From NCBI GenBank assembly GCA_008360955.1, contig LUCM01001813.1:254101-318100 (forward strand): a DNA stretch of 64,000 nt. The letters are read 5' to 3'. The notes beneath the pieces were generated by a model. That model saw only the letters and a list, made by a program, of their open reading frames with translations, did no database searches and was not told where the DNA came from. Both the position numbers and the translations under genes were made by a program. The stretch comes from Fasciolopsis buskii (Eukaryota > Platyhelminthes > Trematoda > Plagiorchiida > Fasciolidae). Below are positions 50,501 to 60,692 of the stretch, piece after piece. The stretch's first letter is position 1. The number at the start of each line of letters is the position of its first letter.

Positions 50501-53500
50501 ATTTTTCTCAGTATTCTTTTGATAATGTCTTCTCCAATTCCAACAGGGAATGTGATGGTCTGCCTGGTTCACACCCTGTTTGTAACGAACAATCCAAAAT
50601 AATTTTTTCCTGGGCCAAAGAAGCACCTGATTTCAAATTACCGCCAGGTAAGCAACTGATCGGAATGAACAGTGTATTACCGTCTCAAATGACTAACTTG
50701 TATGCGTCTGACGAAGCATGCTATTTTCACGTTCTAATCAGACAGATTTGGGCCGGACAGATCACACATGCATAAACTACGGCCGCTAATTCCGGGTGAC
50801 AGTTGCAACACAAGACTAAAAAGATGAAATTTCAATCACCCACCACATGAAAACAACGCGTCATTCCCAACCCCTGACAGCCTCGAAAACCGTTCACTAT
50901 GCCTAGTCTACGTATGCAGAAGTTCATGCATGAAACTCCATGCTTATGCATATTCACCTTAGCTGGATTCAAGCAAAATACAAAGTAAACGTAACTATTT
51001 GGGACTTTTGAGCACCCAAAACATTTTCAGTAGTATTGTTTGATTGGCATCTATAATTATTATCTGAAATTGATTCAATGACTGGAGTTCACGATTACAT
51101 TGAGAGCTGGAAAAAAAGTCCAAAAATGTTCTTGCGTGTATTTATATTGCCGTTTTCGTTATCCTTGTTTGGATTGCTTTTGCTCGTTGTTGTCAGTGTT
51201 GCTCAGGTTACTCTTGTCTCACTAACTTCTCATGTTTAACACTGAGGTTTCATGTCTACCGGGAAAACTGGATGGCATAGAACGATTTGTACAAACGAGC
51301 AAATGTCAACGTATGTCCAAGCAATTATCTGAACACAACCGAAATGTCATTGAACTTTTGATGGAACGATATATTTCGTCCGATAGATCACTGCTCTCGA
51401 TACTTTATACATTATGCATTAGTCTACCGTTGTTTCGTGTCAGAAAACATAAAATAAACTTCCAAAACACTGTTCAGTCACTGTCACCTATCTTGGGTTG
51501 AATATCACGTGAAGATTTGTCGACCACCGTCTCCGGTTCCGCACAGATATTTCACTTTGTGCATAAATTGCCAATATTTCAAAGGAATCGGCCGTTTCAG
51601 TGACCATACAAATTTTACGACCGAATCATATGCATACACGTAGTCGTCCGAAATACCATTCTGATAACCAGTTTGAGCATCAGCATAAGCTGTATCCGAT
51701 TCATCATCGTCATCATCATCACTGTCATCCAGAACGTCGTCATTATCGTCGTGAACGTAATAGCCAACATCGCCAAGCCGCATCATCGTTATCATCCTCT
51801 AACTCACCATGATTATCACCATCATGCCCGTCATCATCGTTCAATACTCCATCATCAGCAACATCCGAATTTTACCCGTTATCGTCACGATCACCGTACT
51901 TGTCATTCTTTTAGCCATTACTGGAAATTTTCACAGCATGTATTTGTAAATTAGCGGCTTTGTACCGTGAACCTTATTTGTTCTATTGCCTTGGTCGATT
52001 TTTCCGAAACTCAGTAATGTGAAGCAGACACGTGTTTCCGTGTGTTTCGGTCACCTAGTATGTCCCGTTCGCAGAAGCTGATATTTATTCCTATGCGTAC
52101 CAGTTTGATTGAGTTCGGGGGATGTAGATTTCATGCTTTGCTCACTCATCACTCAGCCAAACTGGGACAGAAGAAAACTTCCGCGATCTTCCGAGCACCT
52201 TCAGTGTCCTAGGGTAGTTCTGGTCATTCTTGCTTTCTTTTTAATGTGAAAAATTGGTTAAATGAATCTATTGGACAGTTAGTAACAAACAAACGTCTTT
52301 GAGTGGTCTAATCAGGCAAATTTGCCACAAACAAGTTTGCTCATCATCAGCTGAATACCCTGGGGTCGCCAAAAATTCCTCGTCTCTCGGGCAGACACAC
52401 ATTTGTGTGCACAAAATCTTCAAGTTCTCCTTACCTTCCAGCGCAACAAACCAATTACTAGAGGTTGATAAAGACAATCAATTATTTGGAATCAATGAAA
52501 GGTTGAACGTCTTAATGATCGGGATATTTCCCTTCAAATTACAGAAACCTCGTTGCCTGTTGGTGGATCACCTTTCAGATATTTGGTGCTTCAAGTACAC
52601 TACAAAGATCACTCGGCATTTGACAAATCACGTGAGTCACCAAAATTGCGATTGTTTATCATTCGCTCTCTAACCCGTTACCTTTGATTTTGTAGCAGGT
52701 AAAACCGATCACAGTGGTTTTCGTTTGACTATTGCCCCTCAGCCGTAAGTCTATCAAGTTCACTTTTAGATCTTCGGAATTTTTTGTCCGTTTTCTTCTG
52801 ACAAAAAATTTTAGAACCCCTCAGGTTGCTGGAATTTACTTGTTTGCTTCCACTCAACCAGTACCGGCAAATTCTAACTGTGAGTTCGTCTATATGCGTG
52901 TGTTTGTGTGTCCACGAATTGTTTCTCACTGTATTGCTGGTGCCTTCGAATATTTTCAGTACTGAATATACTAATGACATATTTCGGAAATCATATATCA
53001 TACACCGTTAACGCCAATTCTACTGGTCGAATCTGTGGTATCACCTTACTTGGCTTTAGACCTCTTTTGGAATAGTAAGCAGTGCATATCATTCGGGATC
53101 CAACCCCGGGATAGAAGATTGTCAATCAAACTTCTCATCCAGTAACTAAACAGTGAAGTTTCCGAACATCTTTGCCAGAAGTTACAGTACACTTGTTTTT
53201 CGTCAACCACTTCATGGCCAAGTACTTCCATTAGAGAACTGATGGACTTTTAGTTTTTCATACACTTCTTCGTATGAAGAAAATTCATGATGAATAACTT
53301 CAATCGACTCCATTAATTGAATGACTTGAGTGATTGAAGAAACACTGGGAACTTTGAATATATTATCACATATTATGAAGGTATCAGTGACCACTGAAGT
53401 CAATATTTTGCGGTACTGTTCGCAAACGAATGATTAATTAATCCATTCGTTAAAATAATTGATATATGATTGGGCTAACAGCAACTTCGCTCCAAAAACC

Positions 53501-55526
53501 TATGAAAATAGATGGGATGTTAATGAAATAAAAATTGCCAAAAGAAGTCGAGAATTGATTCAGCTCCTTCAAAAGTAAAAGGAATTAACTAATATTTAGG
53601 TAATACTGATGTACATCGAAAACCCACGATGTAGTTGATGCTCATCAACTTCAACAGACAATCAATGATAAATATAATGGTTGACACTGTTCGTCGGTAA
53701 ATTTTAGCGACTGTTATTAGTCCACACTTTGATAGCAAACAGAATAGATTCTCAAGCATTCAGATTCGAGTCTAGATGAATCTGACACGTTGCGCAACCG
53801 TGCGAACATTCAACCACCACTGATTGCCTTAAAGGCGATATTGTGTACCAAATGCCCAAGTTGGTCATTAAACAAGTTGGGCAAAAGTAAAAACAAACTT
53901 GTCCCACATCAGCAGGTGCAGAATCGATTAAAATGCTCTCGTCTACAAATGATCAACCCGCGCGATTTAAATTCCACGCCTCTATTTCCGACCAATGATG
54001 ACAACATGGACAATTCGATTGTTGATCGCACTTTTTTGGTAACTTTCATTCTACTCGGTGCGCCAACAGAAAAGAAATGGCTTGAATCAAGAGCAGAACC
54101 GAAATCCTTATTTACTCAGACCGTTAAAACTTGCACAAATGCGGACTTTACTTGCTCTTTGGACACAAATTCGACAATGAAATGCATGGTTTAGTCAGAG
54201 TTGGATTATCATGTACAGACTCAACCAGGTACACTTGAATATGAATTAACTGGGTGAGCTGAGGTTCCGTCGAGTCTCGAACACGATGATTTCAAATTTC
54301 ACTTGACCAGGCGAATGAGTTGGGTTGAACTGTCCACGTTACGTTGAATGATAAAGTTGAGTCGATATTGTTTTATGCAATAGATAGCATGTTTCCAGCT
54401 TTAATGTATTCAGTCACTTGCATGCTGAGAAAAAGAGTCCCGTATCATTCATTATGGTGAAATTTACAAGGATGGACGATATAAAATATCTAGCAGAAAT
54501 CCTTGTAAAGAGATGGTACATCAAATTCCTATTAGGGCTTTGGGGATCCGTTAGTATGACATTCTGTTGTTGTTACTGGTCCACAAACTACCGTACAACG
54601 AGAAAAAAATAATTTCCCTGAATTTGGTTCACAATTTTCCAAACTGTTGCGCAAAAACAAAATCAACTCAACTATGTCATTCAACGTGATGTTCAGAATG
54701 AAGATGGCTTGGAAATGAAATGGTCAATCGGAGTGACGTAAGACACAGTGAGCATATGAATATTGCTTGCATTCTATTTCCTCAGTGTTCTCCGCTGAAT
54801 TTCGGACGGGCTCAACTCATCTTATCTCGTCCGATTGCATCCCAATTTTAGCCGACAACCTTCATTCGTGTGCCCCCGAATGGACGTGACGCGGATAGTT
54901 CAACCTAACCTATTTTCCCGGTCAAGTGGCATTTGAGGTCATCGTGTTCGAGATACGACGGAACCTTAGGTCACTCAGGTTTTCATATTCAACTGTACTT
55001 GGTTGGGTTTGCACATAATAATCCGACTCTGACTGAGCCGTGGAATTCACTGTCGAATCTTCATGGGACAAAGATTCGAATTCGGTATCTGTGTATGTTT
55101 ATGTTGCCGCGGGGAACTGAAAAGCTCTCAGATACCGCTCGATAAAACGTAGGAAAAACCAATCATTTCTTTCAGAGAAATCAAAATAACTTTCAGCAAT
55201 GGATTTCAAAATAAAGTATACAACCCTTAAACTAATTTTGTCTGCACACCCACCTAGAACTGATGTTTGCTATGGTTTGTTTGGTTCATTATTTCCCGCA
55301 TTGGTATCCACTCATTTTCAAGAATTCACCTTGATTTCTTATTTTTCTTACTGGTCTAAATTACTCTTCCTTTTTTGACCCCGTACCCTCCCTCTACATT
55401 GCCAATCTCGTCCACTCGCACGACTTATCCAATGTTATTGTTCAGCTACTTTAAAAATGCAATGTATGTATAAGGGGAAGGCCATACTTCATCCGTTCGC
55501 GTTTCGCGTACATGCTCACAGCCACG
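35279..55526 (+). CDS. PHM: Peptidylglycine alpha-hydroxylating monooxygenase (PHM), nine exons seen, 3' end missing
   Basis: PHM is a secretory-granule enzyme that uses two copper ions and ascorbate to hydroxylate the alpha carbon of C-terminal glycine in peptides, the first step of neuropeptide amidation. Nine plus-strand exons (35279-35416, 35606-35660, 38389-38476, 50547-50647, 52545-52631, 52699-52744, 52815-52879, 54094-54188, 55475-55526) join with matching phases and no stops. The product has a signal peptide, RMPGV, EYLC, THHMILFSC, YWEC, KIIFSWAKEAP, YLVLQVHYKD, AGIYLFAS, NADFTC and FRVHAHSH. These correspond in order to PHM blocks, including copper-A His-His and His and copper-B His-x-His. 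The copper-B Met region was not found. In flatworms PHM and the lyase PAL are separate proteins, so a missing PAL domain would be expected. Dopamine beta-hydroxylase is less likely because MPGV and VLQVHY favour PHM. Confidence 0.9.
35606..35660 (+). CDS. PHM: PHM exon 2
   Basis: 55 nt between CCGACAG and GTAAGTAC, phase 0 to phase 1. It encodes DDEYLCYAEDFADNRTYI. The EYLC block matches the conserved Tyr-x-Cys of PHM, whose Cys pairs with the one in the YW-x-C block. Intron 1 is 189 bp. Confidence 0.88.
35661..38388 (+). other. PHM intron 2
   Basis: 2,728 bp between GTAAGTAC and ACACACAG. Its main content is the GAT/AAT trinucleotide island at 37090-37640. Open frames at 35863-36168 and 36307-36501 show no recognised domain. 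Confidence 0.8.
37090..37640 (+). repeat. GAT/GAA/AAT cryptic trinucleotide island
   Basis: About 550 bp of mixed GAT, GAC, GAA and AAT triplets, with a perfect (AAT)17 tract at 37411-37461 and dense GATGATGAT blocks to 37623. The strand is strongly purine-rich. The periodicity keeps frames open on both strands (Met/Ile-rich, Asp-rich or His-rich products), which is a repeat artefact. It lies inside PHM intron 2. Confidence 0.9.
38389..38476 (+). CDS. PHM: PHM exon 3: copper-A His-His-Met motif
   Basis: 88 nt, acceptor ACACACAG and donor TTG|GTAAGTAC, phase 1 to phase 2. It encodes AFEALHDPEVTHHMILFSC followed by EEPGSTETY. The His-His pair is two of the three copper-A ligands in PHM. The His-to-Cys spacing (6) and the next Cys-to-Cys spacing (12, into exon 4) equal those of the rat enzyme as I know it. 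Confidence 0.9.
41480..41920 (+). mobile_element. RTE-like reverse transcriptase remnant
   Basis: Three plus-strand blocks in different frames occur in RT order: LNSVDREMLGA (about 41548-41580), matching the FDSVDRE region after motif A; SLEFITINGVGRCFP (about 41680-41725), matching the GVRQGCPLSP region; and LGEDPVELKVMFGHLNYI (about 41803-41856), matching the EDP block after the YADD motif. Stops and shifts separate them and the YADD motif itself is gone. This is an old copy inside PHM intron 3. Confidence 0.6.
43581..43650 (+). CDS. Candidate exon inside PHM intron 3
   Basis: A strong acceptor (TTGTTCTGTAG after a T/C-rich tract) opens a frame encoding TFRLPSVEGCRDSGMIFFFH up to a possible donor AAT|GTGAAC. 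Unidentified. It does not join in phase to the next candidate exon at 44041. Confidence 0.2.
44041..44214 (+). CDS. Candidate exon inside PHM intron 3
   Basis: 58 codons open from acceptor GAATTACAG to donor AAA|GTAATA, phase 0 to 0. It encodes LDFYPQQNFILHHELVHNW, then DPGERNERNLSFAYQCSGAQ and SFFTIRK. Composition looks like an extracellular or lumenal segment with an N-L-S glycosylation site. I considered it as a PHM piece because of FYP, but its position before exon 4 rules that out. Unidentified. Confidence 0.3.
44419..44500 (+). repeat. (CTA/CTG)n microsatellite
   Basis: About 27 trinucleotide units of ACT/CTA with CTG interruptions. It opens artefactual Leu-, Thr- and Val-rich frames. 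Confidence 0.9.
47675..47906 (+). CDS. Candidate transmembrane exon inside PHM intron 3
   Basis: A textbook acceptor (CTCCTTTCTCTCTGTCTGTT, then GCCTGGCAG ending 47674) opens a frame encoding PQEYNALVLGCLFLGVAP, then IPFVLAVTTTVFVCSLIGF, IVYMYNRLIHAVDKPTEF and GGALRNLRA. It holds one or two membrane segments. A donor CTA|GTAAAA at 47883 or CGC|GTGTGT at 47906 is possible. With the latter, phase 0 matches the next candidate at 48017. Unidentified membrane protein. Confidence 0.35.
48017..48169 (+). CDS. Candidate exon inside PHM intron 3
   Basis: 51 codons, open and phase 0 to 0, between CACACAG and TTTT|GTAAGC. It encodes VPYSLTGTVRFQLNSGHDER, then ILWESIAYKGIRGDSQQFDY and HQHYMLWLTSF. It lies just downstream of the transmembrane candidate and can be joined to it in phase. 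The wording is convincingly protein-like but I do not recognise the family. Confidence 0.35.
49530..49735 (-). repeat. SINE-like unit, minus copy
   Basis: On the minus strand it reads TAGTCGACGCCGCACTGATT (decayed A-box region), then CAGGATTCGTATCCCAG (B-box-like). A body follows, ending ACTATGCAGTGTTTCCCTGG and GCGATGATATACCACAGTG. The body matches that of the 20.9-21.6 kb units (CTGTACAG, CCGTGGTTTC, GATATCAC). No gene is recognised between 48200 and this unit. Confidence 0.5.
49830..50025 (+). repeat. SINE-like unit, plus copy
   Basis: A head TAGCGCGGTGGCGAAGGCGC (A-box-like) is followed by a decayed B box (CATGTCCGGATTGTGG) and a body ATTCCATGATTTCCTAATGC, then TGACATGACACGGTGAATAA. With the minus copy at 49530-49735 it forms a head-to-head inverted pair about 100 bp apart. 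Confidence 0.5.
50547..50647 (+). CDS. PHM: PHM exon 4
   Basis: 101 nt between CCAACAG and GTAAGCAA, phase 2 to 1. It completes the Trp codon left open by exon 3 and encodes WECDGLPGSHPVCNEQSK, then IIFSWAKEAPDFKLPP. This matches the PHM order YW-x-C, short loop, Cys, I-x-YAWA-x-NAPP. The loop between the two cysteines is 5 residues longer than in the rat enzyme. Confidence 0.92.
50648..52544 (+). other. PHM intron 4
   Basis: 1,897 bp. It holds an interrupted CAT/ATC trinucleotide stretch at 51690-51870 that opens His-rich artefact frames. No gene is recognised. An 89-residue frame at 51232-51501 has no known domain. Confidence 0.75.
52545..52631 (+). CDS. PHM: PHM exon 5: third copper-A histidine
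   Basis: 87 nt, acceptor AATTACAG and donor CAC|GTGAGT, phase 1 to 1. It encodes TSLPVGGSPFRYLVLQVHYK followed by DHSAFDKS. The His in LQVHY is the third copper-A ligand of PHM. VGG and YLVLQVHY are near-invariant in the family. Confidence 0.93.
52699..52744 (+). CDS. PHM: PHM exon 6
   Basis: 46 nt with acceptor GTAGCAG and donor GCC|GTAAGTC, phase 1 to 2. It encodes KTDHSGFRLTIAPQ. The start could instead be 52696 (acceptor TTGTAG), which adds one residue. It corresponds to the SGV-x-LHLT block of PHM. In the rat enzyme a cysteine stands directly before this SG pair; here it is His. The upstream intron is 67 bp. Confidence 0.85.
52815..52879 (+). CDS. PHM: PHM exon 7
   Basis: 65 nt, acceptor AAATTTTAG and donor AACT|GTGAGT, phase 2 to 1. 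It encodes TPQVAGIYLFASTQPVPANS. The AGIYL-x-xS block follows the PQP residues as in PHM. The upstream intron is 70 bp. Confidence 0.9.
53046..53403 (-). pseudogene. Frameshifted coding-like remnant in PHM intron 7, unidentified
   Basis: Two abutting minus-strand frames look like one interrupted protein: SSITQVIQLMESIEVIHHEF and SSYEEVYEKLKVHQFSNG, then LGHEVVDEKQVYCNFWQRCS and SLIDNLLSRGWIPNDMHCLL. It may be a decayed transposon ORF or processed pseudogene. No catalytic motif is recognised. Surrounding sequence (53410-53780) is AT-rich and unassigned. Confidence 0.2.
54094..54188 (+). CDS. PHM: PHM exon 8
   Basis: The diagnostic core is TCTNADFTCSLDTNSTMKCM, matching the NADISC block that precedes the copper-B histidines. 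The end at ATG|GTTTAG (phase 0) is a non-ideal donor. The start at 54094 (acceptor TCAAGAG) is chosen because it keeps phase with exon 7; a better-looking acceptor, TTTACTCAG ending 54119, would introduce a stop. The 5' boundary is therefore uncertain. An N-S-T glycosylation site is present. Confidence 0.75.
55475..55526 (+). CDS. PHM: PHM exon 9: copper-B His-x-His motif
   Basis: It encodes GKAILHPFAFRVHAHSH up to donor CACG|GTAAGTTG, phase 0 to 1. FAFRVHAHSHG matches VFAYRVHTHHLG of PHM; the two His of HAH are copper-B ligands. The start may be 55481 (second AG), which removes two residues. No later exon (GY-x-x-x-x-x-W, PQ-x-FYP, M-C-N-x-Y) was found before 64000. Confidence 0.88.
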
Positions 55527-55529
55527 GTA

Positions 55530-56161
55530 AGTTGTTGAAAATCGAGCGATTGTCGAAATGCGTCCTATTTTTGTCCGATTCTGACGAAGATTGATCGACT
55601 GGAATCACTTTTTGTTCTTGCATGGCTTGTTCCCTTGTCCACCCACGCGCTATTATTGGACCAATCGCATGCATCTACACACCGCTTCGCGTATCGCTTT
55701 TTTGTCTCGATTCACAGCTCAAACCAGATCTGGCCACATTTAGATTCTGAGTATTCACGTATGCTCGCTATGTTAAATGTTCACGGAAGCTACAGATGAT
55801 CGATCATGGTAGACCATTTGTTTGTAATAGAAAACTAGCCCTTTGCCACTTCGTGTTTCCATGTTAGACATGCACGTTGAGCCTTATACACGCTCACAAG
55901 TACAAGCACACATGCACACACGTACACGCACATTCAAGTACACTGCTTAGACTTGCGTTCAGTATTTTTACCCGAATTCAAATCGACCGATACGATGCGC
56001 GAGATAATTACGGACTGCGACTGATGAAGTGTGAGTACAAATCTAATTGTTCCAGTTTCGACTGAATGACCTTCAACGAGAAGGTCGACAAAAATTCAGC
56101 TGCATGCATTCCACATATCCTGATTGCTGAGTTAATTTCAAGCAAGCATGAAAATAAAATT

Positions 56162-56196
<35 letters not shown>

Positions 56197-59100
56197 TATA
56201 TATATATAAGTGAACTTATTGCTCGTAAACTTAAGTAATTTTAATTAACGTGACTGTTCGCACAAGTAAATTCTTGGCTCATCATATTAGAATTATTGTT
56301 GATTATTTATAAACTTAGTGAGAAATCAATAAATTTTCGACGTGACTTGATTTTTAAATTGTTTCGAATCTTTTTGGATATTGTTTTTACTATTAATTTT
56401 AACTTCTGTAATTTAGTACACTCTTTTCTGATTTAGTCCTCGTTGCTGAACTCAAATTGTGTGTACAAAAATATTCAGTTTTTGGTGGCACATTTTGCCA
56501 TTTCCCGCGTTCGTCTATGAGTCGGGGCATACTTGCATGTTGGGGGTACTCGCCTACCGATCGGTGTACACGGAGAGTCATTCGGATACAGTCAGACGAA
56601 CAGAGACTTGTGGATGACAGAAACGCCCAAGTTGGTGATACGGTCCACTTTTACAGTTTCCATCAATGCCGTCAAATGTTATGGTTTAGTAACCAGGACG
56701 AAAACTTTCAAATAAATCGTGTTTGTCTTGCACCTGATTCGGATTGATGCTGCTACCTTCATGGCGAGCCGCAAACGTAGACTAGTGTAAACACTAAATT
56801 CTCGGAAGTGAACAATAGCTTTTGTCATTGTCCGTCTCGTCACATAACCTGCCATTGAATGGCGTTCCGCTTTTCAGGCTCGTTGATTCTGTTTTCGTTT
56901 CACAGAGCTCTGGGCCTAAAAGGCTGCATGTGATACCAATTCCACATTACTCATGATTCGTGCACATAAGAAGCAGTAGAGGAAAATAAGATCCCATTTA
57001 CGTTTTCTACCGATGAAATTTTTCCCTCACAGAGAAATTCGGATATGAAATTTCCTACACACATCCCGCTTGTAATGCTGCTTTTTTCTATCCCAGTATA
57101 TCACATAGCTTGCAGGTCAGAATGAAATGCTTCTCATGATTGCGTAGACAAAATTATATGGACCAAAACAAACTGGTTAGTAGGGTTTAGTCACCGAAAT
57201 TGTCAGTTTTGATACACTGTCAAATCCGGTCATCTAGCCGACAACTCGTTTCTCTTTGCTTGTTACAACATGAACGGAGGCAATGACCTTAGAAAGGGAT
57301 GTATGACCCAAATGGAAAGTGTAGGAACAGAAAAACCAGCGGGATCCAAATCTCAGCAAGCGTATCAGCCAGCGCCAGTACTTACACAACGAAACCAATA
57401 TGGAGGCATACAAGGTGCGCGGCACATTAATAACTATCCTTGTTCAGTTAATTTGATCAAAGCAACCAAAGTGTAACGGATACACGAAAGCAACACGCAT
57501 GCACACGGTCGTTTTGATAAAATGGAGGTTCATTTATAGCATAAAATAGGGGAAAGTCAGTCCGTTTGCAAGAATGTTGTTACTACGCACCACAGGGTTG
57601 TAATTGCACCATGCCATATGTGAACTACTGAGTAAACAGCTTGCGGGCTGGTCAAAATTTCATACTACATAATGAGCCGGTACGCTATCAGCTTGATTTT
57701 GTAGACAACCAATGAAGTATGCTGGTCATGAAAGACGGACGTGTGTGATTCATTCTCAAAATCTATGAGCCACTAGCATAGAGCTCAGGTCAAACGGTTG
57801 ACAAAACACTGGCCGAGTTCCACTAATCAATTGAGATACGAATTCACTTTTGATTTAGGAATACTACCGTTCATTGTGACCCATTTTATGTTGACGATGA
57901 TACCCAGATCAGACGGAATGATTATCTGCGTCAGCAAACAAGAGAAATACGATGTTTGTCTTATCAAACTCAGAGCGTTTATCATTTGATCAAACAACCG
58001 ATCTATCTACCAACTGATCGGTTAATCAGCCATTCGAGAAACTAATGAAATAATCATTTAATAAAGCAACCAATCAGATAGACCATAAAACACTAGTCAA
58101 AAATCTATTTACGTAGACTTGCCATTCATTTAACCTAGAATGAAAAATTGTATAGTCAGGCAATCGTGATCGTTTAAGACCGCAATTAGGCTGCATACGT
58201 CTCACCTTCATTCGCTGTGTTATCGCCAATGGCTGACATAGGGCAGAAGATGCAGCCTTCTATAATCAAACTTCATTTTTAAAACTGTTAGATCTGTGTA
58301 ACCGAAACGCCGGATATTCTCATGGTAAAAATGCAAATAACGGCGCACGTCGGAAATGGCGAAATTGCCGAGCCAGATGTCAATTGTCTGGATGGCCATG
58401 ACGATCTAGCGAAAGTCAAGCAGAAGACGAATGCCTCTAATGTCCAGGTAGTCTAATATGTCAGAGTTCAAGGGTAATGACAAACGTAGGTGCACACAGG
58501 ATCACTTCCAAATGCACAGTCACACTGACGATATCACGCGATTGAAGACAACGCGCTCACGACCGAAACATGTAGTCCAGTGATCCGAATCTCACGCAAA
58601 CACCAACTGGGACTGCGATGAACAAAAATCGTAAAAACCGATGAGATGTTTTTTAGCTCAAATGATATCTAACAGTTCACACTGTGAAGTGTATTGGATA
58701 CCAAGTATGCTTAGGTATAATCTTTCGCCAATATCAAGTAGCCTACAATACATAGATAGGAAATCTCGTTTTTGACAAAGATTTATAAAAATACCTCACA
58801 AGCAGCCTGTATATGACCTCACCTAACTTGCTATGCAGTAGGTTGTGTTCATTTGGATAACAATTCTTCAGAATAGGTTAGTTGTGCTAACGAAAACGTC
58901 GTCAACTTGACAACTATTTTGGCTTTATTGGTAATGAACATTCAACTTTTGCTTAGAACAAACAAACCGGTACAAAATGAGTCAAATTTTTCCAATTTCG
59001 ATGATGAATAAGCCGCGACCTTATCCTCGAAACTTCAGCGGAATTTTTCTTTGCAACAGCTGAACGGATCCAAAGCAAAGGTCCCTAAAAACCAAAATGT

Positions 59101-60690
59101 TTTGGCAGAACATATTGGTCTTTTTGTCAGTCAGTCAATAGGAACGGATGCATTCACCTGTACGAGTGTGTGAGTCACGTGGTTGTATTACCGGTCCCGA
59201 GCTTGTCATTAGCTCGTATCTTGCAGCAGTGTATCCGAAAGCTAATTTTGATGGTTTAGCGCTGAGCATTTTTACTGCTTTTGTGTGAGAGAAAGCTAAT
59301 TGGATTGCTGATAATGAATTAGCCTTTATTGAGCTGAGTTCATTTTGAAATGTTTCTGGGTGTTGTCTCAGTTTCCCCTCAGCTGTATCCACTGGTGTGT
59401 GACATTTTTTTGCGTGCAAATCGGAATTTCGTAATACTTCTGTTCCGTGGATTTATCGGTTCATATGGTGAACTAGAATACGGAAATCGAACTGATCGGG
59501 ACAATCTTTTGCTTTCATCCGAACTATCCACCTGTTTCTGCGCTTCTTCCTATCCCCAGTTCTGTACGTGTCGGACCAATGATTGGAAACGAATATCTGT
59601 CCTCAGAACATGAGGTTCACTTCATTTTTCCCGGTGAACCCTAACTTTACACTGTTAGTTATTAAAGTCCCGAAATGAATTTCCGACCGTGTCCGTTCTC
59701 TTAGAGATACAGTGAAATGTTCGATGGACCTTAGCAGGTCATATTTTCAAATCAGCGGGTCAATATGGTCGCTACAAACAAAACTGTGCTACAATTAGGA
59801 CAATATCACTGAGATCTTGCATGTCTCAAATTAACGGCGCAAACTTGAATGGACGCGGATATCTTCCTACGCCCCAGCTTGAATGCGGTTGTTAGGTAGC
59901 AGTATTAGGTCAAGGTCACACGGCTTATGGGCAAGACAGGATGCCTAGCTCTCTGTAGTCCATCAATCAGCCTAAGACTCTGACGAAATAACTATGTAAG
60001 GAGTTAGTTAGGTTGATCCTGACAGTCATACACTTGACGGCCGACGTGTGTGTTTTTCTGTCTGTCCGTCTACCCATCTGTTTGACTGTCTGTTTGTTTG
60101 TATACCTGCAATTAGATAGACCTATGCCTGTGAAGCATAACATTCACAAAAATAATGATGACCAACTGATAGAGTTGCTGAGAGGTAGGTTTTAACCACG
60201 ATTCTGCCATTCACCTTAACAAACATTGGTGACCGGTAAGGTCGGATAATGACCGGTTTTAAACCAGCCCCGTGTACTCATTCAATTTAACCATTGCGAC
60301 TGGTTACAGACACAAAAACTATGAAACGAATTAACCTGGGGGAGATGCAGTGTTCCTGGATTGAGGGCACAGAGACTGGTGCTCCGAGACGACAATCACA
60401 CTACGTCCATCAGAGTGACGACTGTTTATTTCGCACGTACTTCTGTGTCTGACTACACCTCGCCGCCTGTCGATTGATACTCTGTCAAGCAGTGCAGTCT
60501 AAGCCATGTCAGTGAGATTCACACCAATACCAGCAAGACCAGTGGCCGAAGACTTGCGGTTACCGAATGGCGCGAAGGAAACTCCACTAAAAGATTCGAT
60601 GGGGTTGTTATTCTAGATGCAGAGCTCGAATCTCGAATCAATGATTTCTGGACACAAAACAACTCTTTAACTGAGGCATAGAGCGTACGA
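55530..60690. other. PHM intron 9 or downstream DNA, no gene recognised
   Basis: Contains the TA microsatellite at 56161-56208. A 96-residue frame at 56457-56747 has overlapping alternative frames but no recognised motif. I searched it for the missing PHM exons and saw none. Confidence 0.4.
56161..56208. repeat. (TA)n microsatellite
   Basis: About 48 bp of nearly perfect TA dinucleotides with two interruptions. Confidence 0.92.
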
Positions 60691-60692
60691 GC

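Larger units (their letters stand above)
38477..50546 (+). other. PHM intron 3, 12 kb
   Basis: About 12,070 bp. It contains the RTE remnant at 41.48-41.92 kb, CTA repeats at 44.4 kb, an inverted pair of SINE-like units at 49.5-50.0 kb, a short AT-rich ACAT run near 38720-38770, and exon-like frames at 43.6-48.2 kb. Nothing is recognised in 38.8-41.4 kb, 42.0-43.5 kb and 44.6-47.0 kb. Confidence 0.75.

Noticed and set aside
51505..51954. His-rich and Asp-rich open frames on both strands
   Set aside because: CAT/ATC trinucleotide-rich sequence in PHM intron 4; no domain and no splice support.
56457..56747. Possible later PHM exon or new gene
   Set aside because: Three overlapping frames are open, none carries the W, PQ-x-FYP or MCN blocks, and no phase-compatible junction was found.
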